This document shows, in pieces, positions 5,960 to 11,935 of a stretch of DNA of 15,707 nucleotides. Source of the DNA: an uncultured Eubacteriales bacterium (lineage in GTDB: Bacteria; Bacillota; Clostridia; Oscillospirales; CAG-272); the NCBI GenBank assembly GCA_934467435.1, contig CAKSLR010000026.1, positions 1 to 15,707 on the forward strand, in the 5' to 3' direction. Both the position numbers and the translations under genes were made by a program. The first letter of the stretch is position 1, and every line of letters starts with the position of its first letter. The notes beneath the pieces are model-generated. The model was not told the origin of the DNA. It did not search any database and saw only the letters and a program-made list of their open reading frames with translations.

Positions 5960-6954
5960 TATTCTGCCTCCCATAATACGGCCGGCGCAATGCCGATGAT
6001 CGAACACCCCTGCTGCACGCTGGAGGGGCTCATCAGCGCCCCCGTTGCCAGCAAAAGAATCCGCCGCACTTCCTTTTTCTCAAGAAGCGGCAAAAAGTGC
6101 GCCGCGGTGACCGAGGCGGCGCACCCGCAGCCCGAACCGCCCGCGTGCACATCCTGCCGCACGGGGTCATAAAGCATACTGCCGCAGTCGCGGTGTTTCC
6201 CGGAAAGCGAAATTCCCTTTGCCGCCAGCAAATCGGCAAGAATCACGCTGCCCTCCCTGCCGAGGTCGCCGGTGACAATCGCATCCAGATCGGCAGGGCT
6301 TTCGCCGCTCTCCCCAAACCACCGCAGCAGGGTATCCGCCGCGGCGGGCGCCATGGCGGCGCCCATGTTGGCGGCGTCCGAAATGCCCGCATCTACCATG
6401 CGCCCCGCCATGCCCGCCGTGACACGCACGCCGTCCCCGCCGCGGCATAGCAGCACGCAGCCGCCCGCCGTTGCCGTCCATTGCGCCGTGGGCGGGCGCT
6501 GCCCGCCGTATTCCAGTGGCAGGCGGAACTGCCGTTCCGCCGCGCAGTTATGGGAGGTGGTGACCACCGCCGCCCGCCGGATCTCCGGGGAACCCGAGAG
6601 CATCAGCGCGGCGCAGAGTACCCCCTCCGCAAAGGTGGAGCAGGCACCGTACAGCCCGATGTACGGTACGCCGAACCCCGCAAACGAACAGGCGGACGCC
6701 ACACACTGGTTTTGCAGGTCGCCTGCCAGCAACACATCCAGCGCCTCGTGCGAAAGGTTCGCCTTTTTCAGGGCAAGGTTGAACACCGTGCGCCCGAGGG
6801 CGCTTTCGGCTTTTTCCCACGTCGGCGCGCCGAACCGGTCGCTGTCGTCGTGAAAATCAAAGGCGCCGCCGAGCGGACCGCGGAATTCGTCATGCCCGAC
6901 GCAGGAGGAGCGGGAGAGTACCCGTACATCCTCCCGAAAACGCAAAATTCCCAT
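5959..6954 (-). CDS. spoVAD: Stage V sporulation protein AD (SpoVAD)
   Basis: A 331-residue protein, close to the 338 residues of the Bacillus protein. It has a thiolase-like fold and is the cytosolic component that binds dipicolinic acid for the SpoVA channel. Family hallmarks appear in order: GPLGGAFDFHDDSDRFGAPT near the N-terminus, DVLLAGDLQNQ, YIGLYGACSTFAEG, SHNCAAERQFRLPLEYGGQ, AMAPAAADTL, IVTGDLGREGS, DCGSMLYD, HAGGSGCGCAASV and LLLATGALMSP. The start is the ATG at 6954, with a GAGGGAG site 7 bases upstream; a longer in-frame extension runs into spoVAC and is not used. It is 11 bases downstream of spoVAC and overlaps spoVAE by one base, so the three are translated as one operon. Confidence 0.97.
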   Translation of the reverse strand: MGILRFREDVRVLSRSSCVGHDEFRGPLGGAFDFHDDSDRFGAPTWEKAESALGRTVFNLALKKANLSHEALDVLLAGDLQNQCVASACSFAGFGVPYIGLYGACSTFAEGVLCAALMLSGSPEIRRAAVVTTSHNCAAERQFRLPLEYGGQRPPTAQWTATAGGCVLLCRGGDGVRVTAGMAGRMVDAGISDAANMGAAMAPAAADTLLRWFGESGESPADLDAIVTGDLGREGSVILADLLAAKGISLSGKHRDCGSMLYDPVRQDVHAGGSGCGCAASVTAAHFLPLLEKKEVRRILLLATGALMSPSSVQQGCSIIGIAPAVLWEAE

Positions 6955-6965
6955 AAAAATCTCCC

Positions 6966-7415
6966 TCAAAGAAACAAGGTTACCAGATAATAAATCACGC
7001 CGTAGGCTGCCCCGCAAAGAACCCCGTAAAGCAGCACGGGACCGGCAATGGTGAAGATTTTTGCCCCCACCCCCAGTACAAGTCCCTCGCTTTTGGTGTC
7101 AATGGCGGGCGACACCACGGCATTGGCAAACCCCGTGATGGGCACCAGCGTCCCCGCCCCCGCAAACCGCGCAATGCGGTCAAATACGCCGATGCCGGTG
7201 AGAAACGCCGCAAGAAACACCAGCGTAACGGCAACCAGCGTGCCCCGCAGGGAAAGCGGCACCCCCAGGCGGGCGTAGAGCGCGGTCAGCAGTTCCCCGA
7301 TTGTGCAAATCAGCCCGCCGACAAAAAACGCCGCCGCGCAGTTGCGCAGAATGGGGGAACGCGCTGCCCGCCGCGCCACATATTTCCCATACGCCTTTTT
7401 TTCTTCTTCGTTCAT
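6966..7415 (-). CDS. spoVAC: Stage V sporulation protein AC (SpoVAC)
   Basis: A 149-residue membrane protein, the usual SpoVAC length. A basic N-terminus (YGKYVARRAARSPILRNC) is followed by about four hydrophobic segments and the conserved GAGTLVPITGFANAVVSPAI loop, then an EGLVLGVGAKIFTIAGPVLL helix. SpoVAC is the likely mechanosensitive, channel-forming part of the dipicolinate transporter in the spore inner membrane. I chose the ATG at 7415 because GGGAGG lies 8 bases upstream; in-frame ATGs at 7439 and 7478 lack a site. It is first in the operon. Sigma-G control is expected from the family, but I could not identify a convincing sigma-G promoter in the 154-base divergent region. Confidence 0.96.
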   Translation of the reverse strand: MNEEEKKAYGKYVARRAARSPILRNCAAAFFVGGLICTIGELLTALYARLGVPLSLRGTLVAVTLVFLAAFLTGIGVFDRIARFAGAGTLVPITGFANAVVSPAIDTKSEGLVLGVGAKIFTIAGPVLLYGVLCGAAYGVIYYLVTLFL

Positions 7416-7472
7416 GTCCGTTCCTCCCTTTTCTTTCATCTTGCCCGCTTTTTTTCGCCCTATCCGCCGGAG

Positions 7473-7501
7473 CGGCAAATTTCTTTTTCGCTTTTTTGCC
7501 G
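7473..7501. repeat. 7-bp inverted repeat in the spoVA/lyase divergent region
   Basis: CGGCAAA (7473-7479) and TTTGCCG (7495-7501) flank a 15-base T-rich centre, between the spoVAC start and the lyase promoter. It could be an operator acting on either direction. The short arms make chance possible. Confidence 0.35.
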
Positions 7502-7518
7502 AACCTCCGTCCCGCCGC

Positions 7519-7547
7519 TTTACTTTTTCTTGCGCCTGTGTTATACT
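7519..7547 (+). promoter_or_regulatory. Sigma-A-like promoter for the lyase-SDR-araC operon
   Basis: TTTACT (7519-7524), a 17-bp spacer, then TATACT (7542-7547) with an extended TG at 7539-7540. It lies 22 bases before the chosen start codon, so the leader would be short. Confidence 0.75.
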
Positions 7548-7569
7548 GATAAAAAACGGGGGAATGTGT

Positions 7570-9261
7570 ATGGAGAATCTTTATATCCGCCTGCTGCGCG
7601 ATTTTGCCGACGGGCTGCTTGCCACGCAATATCACGGAAACGACCCGCGCCTCTCTGGCGGCTTTCTTTGCCCCGCCTGTAAAATGATGCACGGGCGCTC
7701 GCCCGATGCGGTCTATCCCCTTCTGTATCTTGCCAAGGTCAGCGGGGAGGAAAAATACCTCACCGCGGCACGCGCGGTGTTTGCGTTCGGGGAGAATTTT
7801 CTTTGCCGGGACGGCGGCATGTACAATGATGCCCAAAATACCTGGCGCTTTACCACCGTCTTTCATGCCGTTTCGGTAGGGGATGCCCTGCGCACGGGGG
7901 CGGGGTGGCTGGATGACGAAACCCGGGCGGCGCTTCTCGACCGGCTGCGCCGTATGGCGGATTTCTTGTTCCGCAACCTCGATGAGCATACCTATGCCAA
8001 CATCAATTACCCCACCACCGGCGCCGCCGCCCTTGCCATGGCGGGGCACCTGCTCGGAAAAGAAGAATACCTCGGCAAAGCTGCCCACCTTGCCGCCTAC
8101 GCCATGGCGCATATCACCGAAAACGGGTTTTTGTTCGGGGAGGGGAAGCCGCATGACGCGCTCTCCCCCCTCGGCTGCCGCGCGATTGACGTGGGGTATA
8201 ATATGGAAGAGTCGCTCCCCTCGCTGGTGCGCTACGCCCGTGAGGTGGGGGATGAAAGCATGCTTTCCCGTCTTTCGGACATTCTGCGCCGCCAACTGGT
8301 GCTGATGCTGCCGGACGGCGCATGGGATAACAGTTTCGGCTGCCGCAACAATAAGTGGACGTACTACGGCTCCCGCACATCGGATGGCTGCGCCACGGCA
8401 TACCTGCTTCTTGCCGACCGCGCCCCCGCGTTCGCGGCGGCGGCGCGGCGCAATACCGAGCTGCTTGCCGCCTGTACCCACGGCGGGCTCCTGTACGGCG
8501 GGCCGCACTACCGCGCCGCCGGGGTTCCCCCCTGCGTGCATCATACCTTTGAGCATGCCTGCGCCCTTGCCTACGTGGCGGAGCATGCCGCGCCCGCCGC
8601 CCTGGCGGCGGCGGGCGGCGGGATTCCCGCCGACCACCCCGCGCCGTTTGCCTATTATCCGGAGGTCAACACCTACCGCGTGGCGGCAGGGGATTACACC
8701 GCCACCGTGACCGGGTATGACCATGAGGTGAAGCCCGGCTGCCACGCATCGGGCGGTACGCTTACCCTGCTGCACCACCGGGGGCGCGGGGCGATGATTG
8801 CTGCCTCGGTCGTCGATTACCGCATGGTAGAGCCCTTCAACATGCAGCAGCCGCTTGACATTGCGGCGCACCGCTCTCTGGTGCCGCGCCTGGTGACCGA
8901 GCGGGCGGGCGTCTCTTATACCACGGCGTATTTTACCCGCCCCGAAATGGGCGGCGGAGCGGAGGCAGACGGGGTGATGGTGTGGGCGAAAACCGGGCTG
9001 GCGGACAGCGCCGCGCGCCCGCTTGCCGACCTGCACCCCGACATTACCTATTGCCTGCGGGCGGACGGGCTGCACCTGACCATCCGCGGCGCAGCGGGCT
9101 GCCGCTTTGTGCTGCCGCTCATCGCAGGGCAGGTCACCCTGCTTGCCGGGCGAAAAATTGCCGGGGAGCCGATTTTCTTCCTCACCCCCGGTTTCCGCGC
9201 GCTCGAAACGGTGTATGAGCCGGACGGCGCGGGCGTGATCGCCCTTCACATTCATGCGTAA
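7570..9261 (+). CDS. Alpha/alpha-toroid protein resembling heparinase/alginate-lyase enzymes
   Basis: A 563-residue protein without a signal peptide. The N-terminal part (to about residue 370) is helical, with repeated hairpin-like segments such as DAVYPLLYLAKVSGEEKYLT, DETRAALLDRLRRMADFLF and GAAALAMAGHLLGKEEYL, the pattern of an (alpha/alpha) toroid. Candidate active-site segments are YANINYP near 140, NNKWTYYGSRTSDG near 260 and HHTFEHACAL near 322, giving the Asn/His/Tyr/Arg types used by polysaccharide lyases. From about 370 on, beta-rich sequence (YRVAAGDYTATVTGYDHEV) fits the beta-sandwich of two-domain lyases. I chose the ATG at 7570, 7 bases after CGGGGGA; ATG 7564 is too close to that site. 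It is first in an operon with an SDR and an AraC regulator. A glycoside hydrolase of the same fold is an alternative. Substrate unknown. Confidence 0.75.
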   Translation: MENLYIRLLRDFADGLLATQYHGNDPRLSGGFLCPACKMMHGRSPDAVYPLLYLAKVSGEEKYLTAARAVFAFGENFLCRDGGMYNDAQNTWRFTTVFHAVSVGDALRTGAGWLDDETRAALLDRLRRMADFLFRNLDEHTYANINYPTTGAAALAMAGHLLGKEEYLGKAAHLAAYAMAHITENGFLFGEGKPHDALSPLGCRAIDVGYNMEESLPSLVRYAREVGDESMLSRLSDILRRQLVLMLPDGAWDNSFGCRNNKWTYYGSRTSDGCATAYLLLADRAPAFAAAARRNTELLAACTHGGLLYGGPHYRAAGVPPCVHHTFEHACALAYVAEHAAPAALAAAGGGIPADHPAPFAYYPEVNTYRVAAGDYTATVTGYDHEVKPGCHASGGTLTLLHHRGRGAMIAASVVDYRMVEPFNMQQPLDIAAHRSLVPRLVTERAGVSYTTAYFTRPEMGGGAEADGVMVWAKTGLADSAARPLADLHPDITYCLRADGLHLTIRGAAGCRFVLPLIAGQVTLLAGRKIAGEPIFFLTPGFRALETVYEPDGAGVIALHIHA

Positions 9262-9279
9262 ACGAAAGGAACGAATCCG

Positions 9280-10038
9280 ATGAAAATTGCAATCATTACC
9301 GGCGCGTCCTCCGGCATCGGTGCCGGCTTTGCGCGGGCGCTGCGTGCCTCCGGGGAAGTGGACGGTTTTCTGCTGCTTGCGCGCCGCGCCGACCGCCTTG
9401 CGGCGCTGGCGAAGGAACTCGGAGAGGGGGCGGAGTACCTTGCCGTCGATCTTTCCACCCCCGCGGGGATCGAAGCGGTGCGCACCTGTCTTGCCACCTA
9501 CCGGCCGGAGGTCAAGTATCTGATCAATGCCGCCGGGTACGGCGTGTTCGGGAATTACGATCAGGTCAGTGAGCGGGATGTGCTCGGCATGATTGACCTC
9601 AACATCAAGGCAAGCGTGCTGCTCTCCCACATGGTGGTGCCTTATATGAAAGAGGGCGCCCATATTCTCGAACTCGGCTCGGCGTCGGTCTTCACCCCGC
9701 TGCCCGGCTTCAACATCTACGCCTCCACCAAGGCGTTTGTCTATCATTATGCGCAGGCGCTTTCCTATGAACTGCGCCCCCGCGGCATCGGCGTTACCGT
9801 GCTTTGCCCCGGCTGGGTACAGACCGGGTTCTTCTCCCGGGCGGAAAACGAAAAATCCGCCGGTCCGAGGGAGAAAAAGCCCATGCTTTCGGTCGAATAC
9901 GTGGTGGGGCGCGCGATGCGCGCCATGCAAAAGGGAAAACTCCTTTGCACCTGTAACTGGTTTACCAAACTGCAGCACCTTTTCTCCAAAATTCTGCCGA
10001 ACCGCCTGCTGATCCGCCTCTGGCTGCGGATGCAATAA
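9280..10038 (+). CDS. Short-chain dehydrogenase/reductase (classical SDR)
   Basis: A 252-residue Rossmann-fold oxidoreductase. TGASSGIG at residues 7-14 is the classical NAD(P)-binding glycine motif, and an Asp in AVDLST follows at the usual adenine-pocket position. NAAG is at 83-86. The catalytic set is Ser134, Tyr147 and Lys151, the last two in YASTK, and PGWVQTGFF matches the post-catalytic PG motif. The basic C-terminus (LPNRLLIRLWLRMQ) is a little unusual and may sit at the membrane. It starts 18 bases after the lyase stop with AAAGGAA upstream, and araC begins 4 bases after its end, so the three look cotranscribed. It may oxidise or reduce a product of the lyase, but many SDRs are promiscuous and the substrate is not visible. 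Confidence 0.92.
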   Translation: MKIAIITGASSGIGAGFARALRASGEVDGFLLLARRADRLAALAKELGEGAEYLAVDLSTPAGIEAVRTCLATYRPEVKYLINAAGYGVFGNYDQVSERDVLGMIDLNIKASVLLSHMVVPYMKEGAHILELGSASVFTPLPGFNIYASTKAFVYHYAQALSYELRPRGIGVTVLCPGWVQTGFFSRAENEKSAGPREKKPMLSVEYVVGRAMRAMQKGKLLCTCNWFTKLQHLFSKILPNRLLIRLWLRMQ

Positions 10039-10042
10039 TGCC

Positions 10043-10846
10043 ATGGTCAACATCGGCGAAAAAAACCAAAGAAATCAGAGAGACCACGCCATGACCGATC
10101 GCGGTCTGCGCGATCTTGCCCCCCTCACCTGCGGCTCGCAGCACTGCGAGGGCGGCTATTCGTTCGGCCCCAGCATCCGCCACTATTATCTGCTGCATTA
10201 CGTGGTCAGCGGCAGCGGCGTTCTGCATACGGGGGAGGGCGATTACCCCGTTTCGGCAGGGCAGTATTTTCTCATTCTGCCGGGGGAGATTACGGTCTAT
10301 ACGGCGGATGAAAAGACCCCCTGGACCTATGTGTGGATTACCTTTGTGGGGGAGGAGACCAAGCGGCTGAGCGCCGTTCCGCGGGTCGGCAAACTCTCCC
10401 CCGCACTGATGGGGGAACTCTTTGCGGCATCGGAAAACGATTTTGCCGATTGGGGCGGGGTGGCGGAAGAATACGTCACCGCCGTGCTGCACCGTATTCT
10501 GGCGGAACTGCTCGCCCACCGGCAGGGGCATGAACATTATGCGCGCCGCGCCGCCTCCTATATCCGCACCATGTATATGGAAGATATTACGGTAGAGAGC
10601 ATTGCCGCCATGCTCTCGCTGGACCGGCGTTACCTTTCCCGCCTGTTCCGCGCCCGTTACGGGGTGACCATGCAGGAATACCTGATTTCGGTGCGGCTCG
10701 AAAACGGCGCCGCCTTCCTGCGGCAGGGGCATTCGGTCACCGAGAGCGCCCGGATGTGCGGTTACCCCGACAGCGCGGGGTTTTCCAAAATGTTCCGCCG
10801 CCGGTACGGCGTTTCCCCCGGCACCTACGCCGCGCAGAACCGTTAG
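10043..10846 (+). CDS. AraC/XylS-family transcriptional regulator
   Basis: A 267-residue regulator. The N-terminal half has a cupin-like sensor pattern (YYLLHYVVSGSGVLHTGEGD, then VSAGQYFLILPGE and WTYVWITFVG), typical of sugar-responsive AraC proteins. The C-terminal 90 residues contain two helix-turn-helix motifs: ITVESIAAMLSLDRRYLSRL with FRARYG, and SVTESARMCGYPDSAGFSKM with FRRRYGVSP, the AraC signature. The first ATG (10043) is 4 bases after the SDR stop but has a poor ribosome site; ATG 10091 follows AGAGAGA and is a real alternative that removes 16 residues. It is cotranscribed with the lyase and SDR and probably regulates them. It is also a candidate for the bipartite operators at 247 and 11775, which have AraC-type half-site spacing; that link is inference. 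Confidence 0.92.
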   Translation: MVNIGEKNQRNQRDHAMTDRGLRDLAPLTCGSQHCEGGYSFGPSIRHYYLLHYVVSGSGVLHTGEGDYPVSAGQYFLILPGEITVYTADEKTPWTYVWITFVGEETKRLSAVPRVGKLSPALMGELFAASENDFADWGGVAEEYVTAVLHRILAELLAHRQGHEHYARRAASYIRTMYMEDITVESIAAMLSLDRRYLSRLFRARYGVTMQEYLISVRLENGAAFLRQGHSVTESARMCGYPDSAGFSKMFRRRYGVSPGTYAAQNR

Positions 10847-10866
10847 TATTTTTTTCTCGTTTTCTC

Positions 10867-10895
10867 TTGTGTTTTCTTTTTCGGTATGATATACT
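10867..10895 (+). promoter_or_regulatory. Sigma-A-like promoter for the prolyl isomerase gene
   Basis: TTGTGT (10867-10872), a 17-bp spacer, then TATACT (10890-10895), 40 bases before the start codon. No terminator is visible after araC, so read-through from that operon may also contribute. Confidence 0.7.
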
Positions 10896-10935
10896 CATAC
10901 GTGACATTGACAGATCCAAGAAAGGTGTTTGATTT

Positions 10936-11679
10936 ATGGAAGGAAAAATTCTCGCCTCGGTCGGCGGACAGAATATTACGGATGCGGATGTAGAGCAGTT
11001 TCTTTCTGCCCTCGGGCAGCGGGGGGAGGCATACCGCAACCCGCAGGGGCGCGCGGCAATCCTCGAGGAACTGATCAGCCGCAAACTGTTCCTGCTGGAG
11101 GCAAGCCGGAACCTGTTTGAAGCGGAGCCGGCGTTCAAGGCGCAACTGAAGCAGACAAAAGAAAACCTGCTGGTCAACTATGCGATGGAAAAAGCACTCT
11201 CCTCCGTCCAGGTGAAAGATGAGGAAGTGCGCGCGTTTTATGACGCCAACCGCGAAAAACTCGGCGGCGGCGAGACCATGAACGCCAGCCACATTCTGGT
11301 AGAGGATGAAGCCACCGCCGCCCGCGTGCGGGAGGAGATTGCATCGGGCGCCATCCGCTTTGAGGATGCGGCGAAGAAGTACAGTTCCTGCCCCTCGAAG
11401 GAAGAGGGCGGCAACCTCGGCGATTTCGGGCGCGGGCAGATGGTGCCGGAGTTTGAGGCGGCATGTGCGGCGCTCGACGTCGGCGAACTTTCCGCTCCGG
11501 TTAAGACACAGTTCGGCTACCATCTCATCCGCCTCAACCGCAAGGGGGAAGGGAAGATTCCCGAGTTTGACGAAGTCAAAGAGGGCATCCGCGCCCAACT
11601 GCTGCGCGAAAAACAGCAGAAGGCGTTTGAGAGCAAGGTCAACCAACTCAAAATTCTGTTCCCTGTCGATCGGTTTTAA
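10936..11679 (+). CDS. Parvulin-type peptidyl-prolyl cis-trans isomerase, cytoplasmic form
   Basis: A 247-residue protein. Residues 1-110 are a helical chaperone-like region (VGGQNITDADVEQFLSAL, AAILEELISRKLFLLEASRN) similar to SurA/PrsA N-domains. Residues 115-206 form the PpiC rotamase domain, with ASHILVEDE, RFEDAAKKYSSCPSKEEGGN, LGDFGRGQMVPEFE and KTQFGYHLIRLN. A charged helix closes the protein. Unlike PrsA it has no signal peptide or lipobox, so it should act in the cytoplasm. The ATG at 10936 has AAAGGTG 8 bases upstream. It has its own promoter and a long hairpin after it, so it is probably monocistronic. It catalyses isomerisation of peptidyl-proline bonds during folding; no specific client is suggested by context. 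Confidence 0.93.
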   Translation: MEGKILASVGGQNITDADVEQFLSALGQRGEAYRNPQGRAAILEELISRKLFLLEASRNLFEAEPAFKAQLKQTKENLLVNYAMEKALSSVQVKDEEVRAFYDANREKLGGGETMNASHILVEDEATAARVREEIASGAIRFEDAAKKYSSCPSKEEGGNLGDFGRGQMVPEFEAACAALDVGELSAPVKTQFGYHLIRLNRKGEGKIPEFDEVKEGIRAQLLREKQQKAFESKVNQLKILFPVDRF

Positions 11680-11684
11680 GAGAC

Positions 11685-11726
11685 CCCCGGCGCGCGGCAA
11701 TGCCGCGCGCCGGGGCTATTGTTATT
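11685..11726 (+). terminator. Long GC-rich hairpin terminator after the isomerase gene
   Basis: A perfect 14-bp stem: CCCCGGCGCGCGGC (11685-11698), loop AAT, GCCGCGCGCCGGGG (11702-11715). It is followed by CTATTGTTATTTTC, a broken T-tract. The stem is very stable, but the weak U-run makes termination less certain than at other sites here. Confidence 0.75.
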
Positions 11727-11774
11727 TTCAGCGAATTCAAAACAGAAATTGTCCTGACCCTTGGCAAGAATGAC

Positions 11775-11812
11775 GAAAAATCCATATTTTATACCGGAAA
11801 ACACATTTCTTT
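11775..11812 (+). promoter_or_regulatory. Bipartite operator copy 2
   Basis: It matches operator copy 1 (247-284) at 35 of 38 positions, and weak similarity (GGCA-GAA) extends upstream. The half-sites start at 11775 (GAAAAATCCATATTTT) and 11796 (GGAAAACACATTTCTT), again 21 bp apart, with 14 of 21 positions agreeing. Candidate -10 hexamers TATGCT (11823-11828) and TATCAT (11828-11833) follow. It should control the secreted protein gene at 11936. The rest of the two upstream regions is not alike, so conservation is focused on this block. Confidence 0.6.
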
Positions 11813-11848
11813 TTCCCGCTGCTATGCTATCATAAAATCAACAGGGCA

Positions 11849-11864
11849 GAAGAATCCATATTTT
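11849..11864 (+). promoter_or_regulatory. Third half-site downstream of operator copy 2
   Basis: GAAGAATCCATATTTT matches the first half-site at 11775 in 15 of 16 positions. It starts 74 bp further on, about seven helical turns, on the same strand and downstream of the likely -10. A half-site in the leader could serve repression or looping. No equally good third copy was seen near operator copy 1. Confidence 0.45.
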
Positions 11865-11935
11865 CCCCCCGCGTGTGAACCGCAGGGGGTCTTCCTGCCC
11901 AAAATCAAATTTCTTGCGGAAAGGAAATGAGTCCC

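Noticed and set aside
7180..10053. A 957-codon minus-strand frame opposite the lyase and SDR genes
   Set aside because: It spans two well-supported genes and overlaps spoVAC, with no recognisable motifs. It is a codon-bias shadow.
11700..11930. A 76-codon plus-strand frame in the region before the secreted protein
   Set aside because: It begins inside the terminator stem, runs through the operator, and has no ribosome site. The region is regulatory.
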